Assembly: GCF_012676905.1 (NCBI RefSeq)
Contig: NZ_CP051428.1
Location: forward strand, 4,461,001-4,525,000
Direction of reading: 5' to 3'
DNA length: 64,000 nt
Source: Paenibacillus albicereus
GTDB taxonomy: Bacteria; Bacillota; Bacilli; Paenibacillales; Paenibacillaceae
Part shown: positions 7,763 through 16,703 of the stretch, in pieces
Numbering within the stretch: the stretch's first letter is position 1
Layout: the number at the start of each line of letters is the position of its first letter
The notes under the pieces: generated by a model
The model's input: only the letters and a program-made list of their open reading frames with translations
Database searches by the model: none
What the model was told of the DNA's origin: nothing
Translations under genes and position numbers: made by a program

Positions 7763-9146
7763 GGCGGATCGGCTCCTTTCCGGAGGCCGGGTTGCCGGAA
7801 GGCGGGCTGCCGGCCTCGGGCTCGGCCGCTCCGGCGTCCGAGCCCGGCGCGTCCGGCTTGGGATCGGCAGCCGTCAGGACGTCCTCGCCCTCAAGGTCCG
7901 GCTCGTCCAGCGCGTCGCGGCCCGCCGGCTGCGAAGGTCCCGCATGCGGCTCGCGGCCGTCCGGGTCCGCAGCGTCCCCGGCCGCGTGCGCGAGCCGGCC
8001 CGGCGCGCCGGCCGGGGCTTGGCCGTCGACGGCTGCCTCGCCGGCGGATGCGGCGCCCGCCGCATCCTGTGCCGCTACGGCGTCCGCTTCCGCTTCCGCC
8101 AGCTCCGCCGCACGGGCGCGCCCTGGCGAGGCCGCGTCGCCGGACTGGTAAATTTCGCGGACGATGTCGTCCGTGTTGGTCTCGATGATCTTCATGTCGC
8201 GGATGTCGAGGCGCGACTCGCCGACGACGCGGGCCAGCGCGTCGGCCACCTTGACCTCGTGCGGCAGCCACATCGCCGCCGTCACGTCGCTGTCCGCGCG
8301 CCAGCTGACGCCCGGCAGGCCTGCGGTGAGCTCCGCGAGCTGCCCCGTCTTGACGCGCTCGCCGAACTGGAACACGATCTCGCGGCCGCGGCTCCAGCGG
8401 CTCTTGAGCTCGTCCAGCGCGCCGTCGTAAATGATGCGCCCGTCGTCGAGCATGATGACGCGCGTGCACAGCGCCTCGATGTCCTGCAGGTCATGCGTCG
8501 TCAGCAGGATCGTCGTGCCGTGCTCGCGGTTGAGCTGCTTGAGGAAATCGCGGATCTCGGTCTTGACGACGATGTCGAGGCCGATCGTCGGCTCGTCGAG
8601 GAACAGGATCGACGGATTATGCAGCAGGCTCGCCACGATCTCGCAGCGCATCCGCTGGCCGAGGCTGAGCTTGCGCACGGGCCGGTTCAGCAGCTCGCCG
8701 AGCTGCAGCCGCTCGGTCAGCTCGTCCAGCCGCTTGCGGTAGTCCGATTCCGGCACCTTGTACACCTTGCGCAGCAGCTGGAACGATTCGACAACGCCGA
8801 TATCCCACCACAGCTGCGAGCGCTGGCCGAACACGACGCCGATCCCGCCGACAAACTTCTCCCGTTCCTTATGCGGCACGAAGCCGTTGACCCGCAGATG
8901 GCCGGACGTCGGGACGAGGATGCCGGTCAGCATCTTGATCGTCGTCGACTTGCCCGCTCCGTTCTCTCCGATATAGCCGCAGATTTCCCCTTTGGGAATT
9001 TCGAAGGAGATGTCCTTGACGGCGGCGACCTCCCGATACTCCCGCTTGAACAAATCCTTGAGGGCGCCGGAAAGCCCCTCTCGATTCTTTTGAACGCGGA
9101 ACTGCTTGCGCAGCTCGCGCACTTCTATGGCCGGCATGGTGCTCAT
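7755..9146 (-). CDS. ABC transporter ATPase (COG4586-like) with long low-complexity C-terminal tail
   Basis: 463 residues from the ATG at 9146 (GAGAGGAGC upstream); an earlier frame start at 9218 has no ribosome site. Walker A is GYIGENGAGKSTTIKML (about residue 58), the signature is RKLSLGQRMRCE, Walker B LFLDEPTIGLD and the H-loop TTHDL. The VFGQRSQLWWD Q-loop is characteristic of the ATPases paired with COG3694/COG4587 permeases. The family normally ends near residue 335, after the conserved EIYQ. This protein carries a further ~128 residues rich in Ala, Gly, Glu, Asp and Pro with no recognisable domain. Confidence 0.88.
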   Translation of the reverse strand: MSTMPAIEVRELRKQFRVQKNREGLSGALKDLFKREYREVAAVKDISFEIPKGEICGYIGENGAGKSTTIKMLTGILVPTSGHLRVNGFVPHKEREKFVGGIGVVFGQRSQLWWDIGVVESFQLLRKVYKVPESDYRKRLDELTERLQLGELLNRPVRKLSLGQRMRCEIVASLLHNPSILFLDEPTIGLDIVVKTEIRDFLKQLNREHGTTILLTTHDLQDIEALCTRVIMLDDGRIIYDGALDELKSRWSRGREIVFQFGERVKTGQLAELTAGLPGVSWRADSDVTAAMWLPHEVKVADALARVVGESRLDIRDMKIIETNTDDIVREIYQSGDAASPGRARAAELAEAEADAVAAQDAAGAASAGEAAVDGQAPAGAPGRLAHAAGDAADPDGREPHAGPSQPAGRDALDEPDLEGEDVLTAADPKPDAPGSDAGAAEPEAGSPPSGNPASGKEPIRRG

Positions 9147-9221
9147 GGCGTGCTCCTCTCGTAAGGCGACTCGACATTTCCCGGGAAATGGATGCGGATT
9201 TCCCGCCTCTTGCGGCAAAGC

Positions 9222-9250
9222 TTGCGTCCTGCCGACCCCGGATTTATAAT
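9222..9250 (+). promoter_or_regulatory. Sigma-A-type promoter upstream of the LCP gene
   Basis: TTGCGT, 17 bp, then a perfect TATAAT at 9245-9250. It leaves a leader of about 205 nt before the LCP start at 9463, in which I see nothing else specific. It sits in the divergent gap with the ABC exporter operon. Confidence 0.55.
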
Positions 9251-9462
9251 TTTATGATATGTTACGACAGCTTAGGGAAGCAAGCGACGGGATCATTGCC
9301 GGATGCCCGGCGCTGCATGGCGCTTCCTCGCCGAGCAAACGCGGACGCCGCTGCGGACGGTGCGGCTGAAGTCGATTTCCGCCGTCAGGCTTCAAGAATC
9401 CTCGGCCGATGCCGATTTTGTACGAAGCAGCTTTTAGATGGGAAGGGAGCTATCACCTCCGG

Positions 9463-10548
9463 ATGGAAAGCAGAAAAGATCGGCACGGCACGGGACGCGG
9501 CAAGACCGCCGGCCCCAAGCCTCCGAAGGCTAAAAAGAAGCGCCGCCCCTGGCTCTGGTCGCTGTTCGCGGTCATGCTCGTCATGGCCGGACTGGTCGCC
9601 TACTTCATCGTCGACAATTACAATGCCCTGAACAATCTCCAAAAAGACCCGGAGAACTCCATCTTCGATCAATTCGAGAACAACGCCGAGCTGGAGCAGC
9701 CGCCGGAATGGGAAGGCACCGAGCGCGTGAACATCCTGTTCATGGGCGGCGACGGACGGGGCAAGAAGACGACCACGGAGCCGGCTCGCTCCGACTCCAT
9801 GATGATCGTATCGATCGATCCCGTCACCAAGAAGGCCCATCTGTTCTCGCTGCTGCGCGACACCTGGGTCGACATTCCCGGCCGCGGGCAAGGCCGCGCC
9901 AACGAGGCGATCGTCCTCGGCGGCTACAAGCTGAGCATGCAGATGATCTCCGAGCTGACGGGCCTGGAAATCCAGTATTACATCTATACCGAGTTCGAGG
10001 GCTTCAAGTCGCTCGTCGACGCGATCGGCGGCATCAACATCGATGTCGAGAAGGACATGAAATACACCGACAACGCCGACGGCAACCGCTACGACATCAA
10101 TTTGAAAAAGGGCTACCAGGAGCTGAACGGCGACCAGGCGCTGCAGTACGTGCGCTTCCGCCATGATGCGACGAGCGACTTCACGCGCACGGAGCGCCAG
10201 CGCAAGTTCCTGAGCGCCGTCGCCGACAAGATGCAGAATCTCGGCAATATCACCCGCCTCAGCACGATCATCCGCGAGGTGAGCCCGTTCGTGGAGACGA
10301 ACCTGTCCGCGACCGACATGGCCAAGCTCGGCCAGCTCGGCTTCGGCCTGCAAAATGCCGGCACCGCGCAGCTCCCGCCGAGCCATCTGCTCGCCGACGA
10401 GCGCGTCGGCGGCGCCTCGGTGCTCGCGATCACGAGCGAGGACCAGCTGCGCGACTACGTGCAGGAGGTGCTGGCGGAGGATCAGAACGCGCCTGCGCGG
10501 TCCGCCTCGCCGGGCGAGAACGCCGCGTCGAACGCGGCCTCGCCGTAA
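9463..10548 (+). CDS. LytR-CpsA-Psr (LCP) family cell-wall ligase
   Basis: 361 residues from the ATG at 9463; an in-frame ATG at 9409 would add 18 residues of unlikely sequence. After a basic cytoplasmic stretch ([10 protein letters not shown]) comes one membrane anchor ([20 protein letters not shown]), then the extracellular LCP domain. Family motifs are [34 protein letters not shown] and [18 protein letters not shown], which carry the Arg/Asp residues binding the polyprenyl pyrophosphate. LCP enzymes attach teichoic acids or other glycopolymers to peptidoglycan. The C-terminal tail is Ala/Ser/Pro-rich. It stands alone with its own promoter. Confidence 0.93.
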   Translation: MESRKDRHGTGRGKTAGPKPPKAKKKRRPWLWSLFAVMLVMAGLVAYFIVDNYNALNNLQKDPENSIFDQFENNAELEQPPEWEGTERVNILFMGGDGRGKKTTTEPARSDSMMIVSIDPVTKKAHLFSLLRDTWVDIPGRGQGRANEAIVLGGYKLSMQMISELTGLEIQYYIYTEFEGFKSLVDAIGGINIDVEKDMKYTDNADGNRYDINLKKGYQELNGDQALQYVRFRHDATSDFTRTERQRKFLSAVADKMQNLGNITRLSTIIREVSPFVETNLSATDMAKLGQLGFGLQNAGTAQLPPSHLLADERVGGASVLAITSEDQLRDYVQEVLAEDQNAPARSASPGENAASNAASP

Positions 10549-10651
10549 CCGTCCATTCCTTTTACGCCGGGAGAGCAGCTGTCTGCTCTCCCTCTTTCGT
10601 GCTCTGCCGTCACGGCCCACATCCCAAGACCGATCAGGAGGTCCTACCCAC

Positions 10652-12001
10652 ATGTCCAACCCATCCGCCAGCCGCTTCGCCGTCCCCGGCGCCTCCCGCG
10701 CCCGCAGCGAGGCGCTCCATGCCGAAGCGCTTCAGCACATCGTCGGCGGCGTCAACAGTCCGAGCCGCTCGTTCAAGGCGGTCGGCGGCGGCGCGCCCGT
10801 CGTCATGAAGCGAGGCCAAGGCGCCTATTTCTGGGATGTCGACGACAACCAGTACATCGATTATCTGTGCGCCTACGGCCCGATCATCGCCGGCCACGCG
10901 CATCCGCATATCACGGAGGCGATCACGCGCGCGGCCGCCAGCGGCACGCTGTACGGGACGCCGACGGAGCTGGAGATTCGGCTAGCGCGCATGCTCAAGG
11001 ACGCGATTCCTTCGCTCGACAAAGTGCGCTTCGTCAACTCCGGCACGGAGGCGGTCATGACGACGATCCGCGTCGCCCGCGCCTATACCGGCCGGTCCAA
11101 GATCATCAAGTTCGCCGGCTGCTACCACGGCCACTCCGACCTCGTGCTCGTCGCCGCAGGCTCCGGCCCGTCCACGCTCGGCATCCCCGACAGCGCCGGC
11201 ATCCCGCAGTCGATCGCGAGCGAGGTCATCACGGTGCCGTTCAACGACATCGACGCCCTGAAGGCCGCGCTGGAGCGCTGGGGCGACGAAACGGCGGCGG
11301 TGATGGTCGAGCCGATCGTCGGCAACTTCGGCATGGTCATGCCGAAGCCCGGCTTCCTCGAGGAGCTGTGCCGCCTGACCCGCGCGGCCGGCGCCGTCGT
11401 CATCTATGACGAGGTCATCACCGGCTTCCGCTTCCACTACGGCACGGCGCAGACGTTCGGCGCGTTCCCGGACCAGGCGGCCATCGAGCCGGACCTGACG
11501 GCGCTCGGCAAGATCATCGGCGGCGGCTTGCCGATCGGCGCCTACGGCGGCCGCAAGGACATCATGGAGCAGGTCGCTCCGCTCGGCCCTGCTTATCAGG
11601 CCGGCACGATGGCCGGCAACCCGGCCTCGATCGCCAGCGGCATCGCCTGCCTGGAGGTGCTGCAGCAGCCGGGCGTCTACGAGCGCATGGACCGGCTGGC
11701 GGCCGGCCTCGCGGACGGCCTCGCGGACCTGGCGTCGCGCCACGGCGTGCCGCTCACGGTCAACCGCATCCGCGGCTCGTTCTCGACGCATTTCTGCGAG
11801 CATCCGGTGACGAACTACGACGAGGCGCAGGATACGGACGGCGAGGCGTTCGCGCGGTTCTTCCGCCTCATGCTGGAGCGCGGCGTCTGCCTCGCCCCGT
11901 CCAAGTACGAGGCCTGGTTCCTGACGACCGCCCATACGGAGGAGGACATCGCCCGCACGCTCGAGGCCGCGGCCGAGGCGTTCGCGGAGATGGGACGCTA
12001 G
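10652..12001 (+). CDS. hemL: Glutamate-1-semialdehyde 2,1-aminomutase
   Basis: 449 residues from the ATG at 10652, preceded by AGGAGG; longer upstream frames are not supported. A PLP enzyme that converts glutamate-1-semialdehyde to 5-aminolevulinate, the committed precursor of tetrapyrroles. Visible motifs are [40 protein letters not shown] and [16 protein letters not shown], whose Lys forms the Schiff base with PLP. No other heme-synthesis gene lies nearby, so this may be a second, stand-alone copy as is common in Bacillales; that cannot be tested within the window. Confidence 0.95.
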   Translation: MSNPSASRFAVPGASRARSEALHAEALQHIVGGVNSPSRSFKAVGGGAPVVMKRGQGAYFWDVDDNQYIDYLCAYGPIIAGHAHPHITEAITRAAASGTLYGTPTELEIRLARMLKDAIPSLDKVRFVNSGTEAVMTTIRVARAYTGRSKIIKFAGCYHGHSDLVLVAAGSGPSTLGIPDSAGIPQSIASEVITVPFNDIDALKAALERWGDETAAVMVEPIVGNFGMVMPKPGFLEELCRLTRAAGAVVIYDEVITGFRFHYGTAQTFGAFPDQAAIEPDLTALGKIIGGGLPIGAYGGRKDIMEQVAPLGPAYQAGTMAGNPASIASGIACLEVLQQPGVYERMDRLAAGLADGLADLASRHGVPLTVNRIRGSFSTHFCEHPVTNYDEAQDTDGEAFARFFRLMLERGVCLAPSKYEAWFLTTAHTEEDIARTLEAAAEAFAEMGR

Positions 12002-12560
12002 GGCGTATAGCGACGGCGGCGCGGCGGATCGGAACGGCTGGCGGCATTCGACACGGAAGCCGCTTCGCGAGCAGGGTCCACGGTTCAGCACTAGAGCCGT
12101 TCCGCGGACGGATCCTCCTTCCGATTCCGCTGAAGCCCAGATTCCTCTGATCTCCCTTTCCGAAACGGAAGGAATCCGGCCTTCAAGGGAACCGCTGCCG
12201 CTTCTACAGGAGGATTCCGTCCTCTCCGCTTCTGTGCGCTCAACCCCCGGCATGATTGCTCGGAATTTCCTCGCTTAGAACCTGGACCAAGCACCAATTC
12301 GACGGGTAAGTGCGTTTTTCCCTCGCCTAGACCTCGGAGCGAGCACCCGAATGAGAACTAAAGGGGGCCGTGACGCCAGCCCTTCCGTTCTCCGCAATTC
12401 ATAGGGCTTTTCAGGAGATCGGACGAGAGCGAAGTCACTTACAGCAGGTCAGGCGCTTTTCGTCATTCCGATGACCGCTAATGCTGTTTAGCGGTCATGG
12501 CTTAGAGTAATGAAAAACCGCGCCGCGAAGCTACAATCATCACTAAGGAGGCATTATTAG
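12002..12560. other. Non-coding gap with a perfect hairpin and an imperfect direct repeat
   Basis: No credible gene. Two imperfect copies of a ~33-bp sequence beginning CTCGC(T/C)TAGA and containing GAGCACC or AAGCACC lie at about 12270-12303 and 12322-12354. A perfect 11-bp inverted repeat, ATGACCGCTAA / TTAGCGGTCAT with a 6-nt loop, is at 12471-12498, followed by no T-run, so it looks like an operator or dispersed repeat rather than a terminator. Confidence 0.5.
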
Positions 12561-12929
12561 GTGATAATAAACTGGAAAGTTACTGTCCTCATTATTACTG
12601 GTCTCCTGATTATTGGTTTCATAGCTGCCGGGCTCTACATCAATACTATTGGCCTTAACAATGTGAAGCTTATGTATGAACTTAACAACAATAAGGGTGC
12701 CATTCTTAAAATGGAATCTGAAGGTGAATATCTGACAAAAGCGAATCACAAAAGCGAAAAGCTCAAAAATAAAATGAACAGTGAAGGCTGGACTTTTGTA
12801 AATCAGGAAGGTGCCGGTTATTTCTTTGAGAAAAATGGTCAAGAAATAATTATCACTACAAGACAAATATGGAATCGTCACTTTGTCGTTTATAAGGTCA
12901 CTGATAATGTTCTAGACTTATCTACATAG
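12561..12929 (+). CDS. Low-GC small membrane-anchored protein, unknown function
   Basis: 122 residues from a GTG at 12561 with a strong AAGGAGG 10 nt upstream. One N-terminal transmembrane segment (VTVLIITGLLIIGFIAAGLYI) is followed by a Lys/Asn/Glu-rich extracytoplasmic domain of about 95 residues. Base composition is far more AT-rich than all neighbours, with codons such as AAT, ATT and AAA, which suggests recent transfer. It is flanked by a hairpin repeat upstream and a strong terminator downstream, forming a one-gene unit. No family recognised. Confidence 0.75.
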   Translation: MIINWKVTVLIITGLLIIGFIAAGLYINTIGLNNVKLMYELNNNKGAILKMESEGEYLTKANHKSEKLKNKMNSEGWTFVNQEGAGYFFEKNGQEIIITTRQIWNRHFVVYKVTDNVLDLST

Positions 12930-12947
12930 AAATCACGGCATCACAAT

Positions 12948-12979
12948 AACAAGGGGCTATCTATAGATAGCCCCTTGTT
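12948..12979 (+). terminator. Strong intrinsic terminator of the low-GC gene
   Basis: Perfect palindrome AACAAGGGGCTATC / GATAGCCCCTTGTT, 19 bp past the stop codon and AT-flanked, so it could act in both directions. Confidence 0.85.
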
Positions 12980-13460
12980 ATGTTCTATTGGTCTACGAGA
13001 TCCATTTCGTATCCGTAAACGTTGTATTCTGCGCTATACCACGTGCTCAATTTTCAAAAAAGGAAAGATCGAGAGAGACTGACCTCGGCGCTCGGGCAAT
13101 TCTTCAGTTTAACCTTTCTCGTAAACCGAAAAAGCTATTCTTTTTGTAACTACAGAATGGCTTTTTTCGTTTTGGGGGTATTCGAAAGTTTGAGCTGGAT
13201 GAGCATGTGGAGCTACCCCTACAAGGGTAACGTCGACAATTAACCGGCAGCGAGGAAGGGCGCGCGGGGCGAGGCAGATAATTAAACAGCAAAAAGCGGC
13301 ACACGAAAAAAATGTACCGTTTTTTTCTGTCCTCCCAACGGAGGGGATTCTTCCGCCCGTTTCAGCTTTTTCTGAGTTGCTAGTTTACGAAACATAGTAG
13401 ATTATGTATTGTCAGCGAGCGAAGCGGACCCTAGGACCGCTTGAAAAAGTCCTCTTCGTA
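12980..13460. other. Non-coding gap with hairpins
   Basis: No convincing gene. A terminator-like hairpin GCTATTCT / AGAATGGC flanked by A- and T-runs lies at 13129-13167. A weaker one (AAAAAGCGGCAC ... GTACCGTTTTTT) is near 13293-13327. The sequence is AT-rich and may be remnants of the same transferred segment as the low-GC gene. Confidence 0.4.
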
Positions 13461-13494
13461 CAAAAAGCGGAGCCGCTGCCGGCTCCGCTTTTTG
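13461..13494 (-). terminator. Intrinsic terminator of the MazG-like gene
   Basis: AAAAAGCGGAGCC / GGCTCCGCTTTTT hairpin, 33 bp past the stop of the minus-strand gene at 13527. Confidence 0.85.
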
Positions 13495-13526
13495 TCGTCC
13501 TCGCTCTCGTACCCATGATCCGCACT

Positions 13527-14015
13527 TCAGCGAATCATGCCCGCCCGCTCGCGCTGCCGCTCGATCTCGGCGATCAGCTGCGGCTCGGGCGCCTGCCAGC
13601 CCGCCGGCTTGGCGACCTTGCCCTGCTCGTTGTAGATCGGCTTGCCGTCCGGACCGAGCTTGGCCATATTGGCCGCATGCACGATCTCGAACAGTTGCTG
13701 CGGCTCCACGCCCATCTCGACGAAGGTGCCGAGAGCAAAGTACATCAGGTCGATCAGCGCATCCGCCTGATCCTCGACCGTCTCGGCCGCGAGGAACTCG
13801 GAAAGCTCCTCGGCCATCCAGGAAGCCCGGGCTAGCGCCCTGCCGCCATCGCCCCGCACGGAGGCAGCCTTCATCCTCCCTGCCAGCTCCTCCACGGCCG
13901 CAGCCGCCTGACGGGAAGCATCCCCTTCGCCTCGGACAGCCATCGACGGCCCTTCCGCCACTGGCGCCCCGAACGCCGCGTGGAACGCTTTGACTTGCTC
14001 GTAATGCTTGTTCAT
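13527..14015 (-). CDS. MazG-like / PRA-PH-type nucleotide pyrophosphohydrolase
   Basis: 162 residues from the ATG at 14015; an ATG at 14039 lacks a ribosome site. All-alpha NTP-pyrophosphatase fold: the metal-binding acidic residues appear in SWMAEELSEFLAA (EExxE) and DQADALIDLMYFALG (ExxD-like helix). The C-terminal NMAKLGPDGKPIYNEQGK and KPAGWQAPEP match a Bacillales subfamily related to phosphoribosyl-ATP pyrophosphohydrolase. Compared with that subfamily there appears to be an Ala/Arg-rich insertion around residues 25-60. Probably cleaves a non-canonical or modified nucleotide; substrate unknown. Confidence 0.75.
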   Translation of the reverse strand: MNKHYEQVKAFHAAFGAPVAEGPSMAVRGEGDASRQAAAAVEELAGRMKAASVRGDGGRALARASWMAEELSEFLAAETVEDQADALIDLMYFALGTFVEMGVEPQQLFEIVHAANMAKLGPDGKPIYNEQGKVAKPAGWQAPEPQLIAEIERQRERAGMIR

Positions 14016-14227
14016 CTCTTCCCCAATCCCTTCGCCCATGTTCTGTCCATTGTAGCATCAGGAAGCAAGCGTCGATGAGCTCCACCGCGAAAAAAGAGGC
14101 GTCCGTCCGGAACCCCTCTATGGAGTCGAACGGCGCCTCCCTTGCCTTGCATGAAGCAAGCCCAATCCCAGCTCGTTGCTTCGCCTCGTTAAGGGTCAAC
14201 CTGCCGATTCTTCGACGCGGTTAAGCT

Positions 14228-14902
14228 TCACCCGTTCACGATGGCGACCGCAAAGCCGTCGTAGCCTTTGCCGCCCACCGTCTGCAAAGCTGCCGCCGAC
14301 AGCCGGGGATCGGAACCCAGCTGCTCCAGGAACATGCGGATGCCCTGCACGCGAGGATCGGTGCTCTTGCCGTCGATGACCTCGCCGTCCCGCACGATGT
14401 TGTCGGCGACGATGACGGTCCCGGGTCGGGAAAGCCGCAGCGCCCGCTCCAGATAGGCCGGATTGTTCGGCTTGTCGGCATCGATGAAGATGAAGTCGAA
14501 CGGCTCTTCTCCCGCCGCGATCAGCTCGTCCAGACGGTCCAGCGCCGCGCCTTGCCGCACCTCGACGAGCCGCTCCAATCCGGCCCGACGCAGGTTGCCG
14601 CAGGCGAGCTCCGCATGCTCCGCCTCGAGCTCGAGCGTCACCAGCCGGCCATCTGCGGGCAGCGCGCCCGCCAGCCAGATCGTGCTGTAGCCGCCAAGCG
14701 TGCCGATTTCCAGCACGCGCCGCGCCCCGCTCATGCGCGCGAGCAGCTGCAGCAGCTTGCCTTGGCCGCGCGAGACGTCGATGGCCGGCAGTCCCGCCTC
14801 GCGGTTCGCCTGCAGCGCCGCGTCCAGCGCGGCGGCTTCCGGCTCGCGCCCGCACAGCTTTTCCTCCAGATAGCGGTCGACATCCTTCCAGATCTGTTTC
14901 AT
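14228..14902 (-). CDS. SAM-dependent O-methyltransferase (class I, type 3 family)
   Basis: 224 residues from the ATG at 14902 (AAAGGAGAGG upstream). The SAM-binding motif ARRVLEIGTLGGYSTIWLA, then LVTLELEAEHAELA, FDFIFIDADKPNN (metal-binding Asp) and GTVIVADNIVRDG place it with catechol/caffeoyl-CoA-type O-methyltransferases. A 65-bp element shared with the lysR upstream region lies 41 bp upstream, suggesting common regulation. Confidence 0.92.
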   Translation of the reverse strand: MKQIWKDVDRYLEEKLCGREPEAAALDAALQANREAGLPAIDVSRGQGKLLQLLARMSGARRVLEIGTLGGYSTIWLAGALPADGRLVTLELEAEHAELACGNLRRAGLERLVEVRQGAALDRLDELIAAGEEPFDFIFIDADKPNNPAYLERALRLSRPGTVIVADNIVRDGEVIDGKSTDPRVQGIRMFLEQLGSDPRLSAAALQTVGGKGYDGFAVAIVNG

Positions 14903-14942
14903 TTCTGCCCTCTCCTTTGACGCCGAGTTGGAGCCGGGGCTC

Positions 14943-15007
14943 CATGTCCTAAAGGTATGCGAAAGCAATCGATAAGTATAATAGAAGATAGTCGGGAATT
15001 CATAAGC
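14943..15007. promoter_or_regulatory. Shared 65-bp element, copy 1 (candidate LysR-type operator)
   Basis: Aligns without gaps to 16603-16667 with about 50 of 65 identical bases counted by eye. Conserved cores are GGTATGCG, GATAAGTATAATA and AATTCATAAGC. The TATAAT could be a -10 for the plus-strand reductase gene, and the complementary strand faces the O-methyltransferase. It lies in the divergent gap of those two genes. Confidence 0.55.
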
Positions 15008-15106
15008 TGACGCAATCAATGCCGACAGCTGAATATTTTCAATAAGCCGGAAGATGTCCTATTCGGCGCTTATGATGAAGCTCAATCCATTCAAGGAGCT
15101 GAGCCT

Positions 15107-15661
15107 ATGGAACGAAAAGTCATTCTCGACCTGGCTGTTACGCTGGACGGATTCATCGAAGGCCCACAAGGAGAAATAGACTGGTGCATCATGGACGCCG
15201 ATATGGGAATCCTGGGATTCTTGGAGCGGATCGACACGATCCTCTACGGGAGAAAGAGCTACGAGCTCTGGGGAGAGTACGCATTGCCGGCCGACTCGCC
15301 GCCGAGCGAGAAGGAACTGTGGGCGGCCGTCCACAGCAAGGAGAAGCATGTCTTCTCCAGGAGCTGGAGCAAGACGGAGTCGCGAGCGGTCTCCGTCCAC
15401 GGTTCCGTCCGCGAGGAAGTGCTGGCGCTCAAGCAGAAGCCGGGAAAAGACATCTGGCTCTACGGCGGAGCCAGCCTGATCTCCACCTTCATCGAGCAAG
15501 AGCTCGTGGACGAGTACCGGCTGTCGGTCCACCCGGTCGCGCTCGGAGCAGGCAAGCCGCTGTTCACGGACATGAAGCAGCGGCTGGAGCTGGAGCTGAT
15601 CGAGGCGAAGACATTCTCCTCCGGCGTCGTCCAGCTCCTCTACCGCAAGAAGGGAGCCTAG
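15107..15661 (+). CDS. RibD C-terminal-domain / DHFR-like reductase (YyaP/YwjB type)
   Basis: 184 residues, ATG preceded by AAGGAG. The fold is dihydrofolate-reductase-like: LDLAVTLDGFIEGPQGEIDW at the N-terminus, DTILYGRKSYELW in the middle and IWLYGGASLISTFIEQELVDEY for NADPH binding. Family members are small NAD(P)H-dependent reductases of mostly unknown substrate. It is divergent from the O-methyltransferase across the repeated 65-bp element and followed by a GNAT gene 76 bp downstream. Confidence 0.88.
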   Translation: MERKVILDLAVTLDGFIEGPQGEIDWCIMDADMGILGFLERIDTILYGRKSYELWGEYALPADSPPSEKELWAAVHSKEKHVFSRSWSKTESRAVSVHGSVREEVLALKQKPGKDIWLYGGASLISTFIEQELVDEYRLSVHPVALGAGKPLFTDMKQRLELELIEAKTFSSGVVQLLYRKKGA

Positions 15662-15737
15662 GCACAAGGCGGCCGCCCGAGCGCGGCAGGAATCCTTCGC
15701 CCGGAGTCGAATGCTACGGCGAGAGGACGGTGCGACG

Positions 15738-16289
15738 ATGTACATCTGGCAAGGAAGCAACGTGCGGCTGAGGCCGATCGAGCCCGAGGACTGGGAGCTT
15801 TTCCATGACAACGACCTGGACTCCGAAGGAGCGCGCGCGGCGGATGCCGTGTACTTTCCCCGGTCGGAGGAAGGCACCCGCCGCTGGGCGGAGAAGAAGG
15901 CCGAGGAGGAGCCGCAAGGCGACAACATCTCGCTCGCGATCGAAACGCGGGAGGGCGAGCTCGTCGGCAGCATGGACGCGCATCACTGCGAGCCTCGCGA
16001 CGGCAGCTTCCGCTACGGCATCGCGCTGTTCCGCCCGCATTGGCGCAGAGGCTACGCGTCGGAGGCGGTCCGCCTTCTGCTCCGGTACTACTTCCACGAG
16101 CTCCGCTACGAAAAGGCGACCGCGCACGTGTACGCCTTCAACGAGCCGTCGATGCGGTTCCAGGAAGCGCTCGGCTTCCGGCTGGAGGCCAGGCTGCGCG
16201 AGCAGATCTTCACGAACGGCCGCCGGCACGACGAGCTCATCTACGGCATGCTGCGGCGGGAATTCGATGCGCGCTTCGAAGAAGCATGA
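15738..16289 (+). CDS. GNAT family N-acetyltransferase (RimJ/RimL-like)
   Basis: 183 residues from the ATG at 15738; an alternative ATG at 15711 would add nine residues. LRPIEPEDWELFHDND opens the fold. The acetyl-CoA loop is in RPHWRRGYASEAVRLLLRYYF, followed by TAHVYAFNEPSMRFQEALGFRLEARLREQ, typical of the RimL-like branch that acetylates protein N-termini, amino acids or small amines. Probably co-transcribed with the reductase upstream. Substrate unknown. Confidence 0.9.
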   Translation: MYIWQGSNVRLRPIEPEDWELFHDNDLDSEGARAADAVYFPRSEEGTRRWAEKKAEEEPQGDNISLAIETREGELVGSMDAHHCEPRDGSFRYGIALFRPHWRRGYASEAVRLLLRYYFHELRYEKATAHVYAFNEPSMRFQEALGFRLEARLREQIFTNGRRHDELIYGMLRREFDARFEEA

Positions 16290-16394
16290 GAAAAAGCGAA
16301 GAGCCGCCCCTCGTTCCACGGAACGAAAGGCGGCCCTTCGGCCCTTATCCCGATCGCTACATGCCGCTTGCGGCCGTTGCCGATACGCGCCGCA

Positions 16395-16595
16395 TCAGCG
16401 TCGCCGTGCCAGCCTTGCGGCCAGCGCCGCGATCGTCCGGCCGATCCGGGATCGGCTCCATCGGCCAGCCGGCGCTTCCGGCTGCAGCTCGCGAACCCAT
16501 GCTCCGCTCCGTTCGTTCCTCCCGTACTCCTCCTGCCGGAACTGCTCCAGCTTTTCCGCCACATACGGCTCCACCATCCTGCTCCCATCTCCCAT
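16395..16595 (-). CDS. Small basic protein, unknown function
   Basis: 66 residues from the ATG at 16595; an internal ATG at 16577 (MVEPYVAEKLEQFRQEE) is an equally good start. The sequence is charged and helical, with a basic end (RIGRTIAALAARLARRR). It is not a shadow of a clear gene on the other strand and lies divergent to the LysR regulator, directly downstream of the second 65-bp element. No family recognised. Confidence 0.5.
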   Translation of the reverse strand: MGDGSRMVEPYVAEKLEQFRQEEYGRNERSGAWVRELQPEAPAGRWSRSRIGRTIAALAARLARRR

Positions 16596-16602
16596 CCGAT
16601 CT

Positions 16603-16667
16603 CATGCTCCAAGGGTATGCGGGAGAGATTGATAAGTATAATATAAGATTGAGCCGAATTCATAAGC
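16603..16667. promoter_or_regulatory. Shared 65-bp element, copy 2 (candidate LysR-type operator)
   Basis: Partner of 14943-15007, in the gap between the small basic protein gene and lysR. LysR-type regulators usually bind the divergent region next to their own gene, so this copy is well placed to be the autoregulatory site. Confidence 0.55.
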
Positions 16668-16703
16668 AGCAGAGATGAATAGAGCACAAGGAGGAAGCAT
16701 TCG

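Noticed and set aside
13022-13243. 73-codon plus frame starting with TTG
   Set aside because: No ribosome site, crosses a terminator-like hairpin and has no recognisable family pattern.
12980-13460. Possible second transferred gene beside the low-GC gene
   Set aside because: Although AT-rich, no frame with a start, ribosome site and plausible sequence was found.
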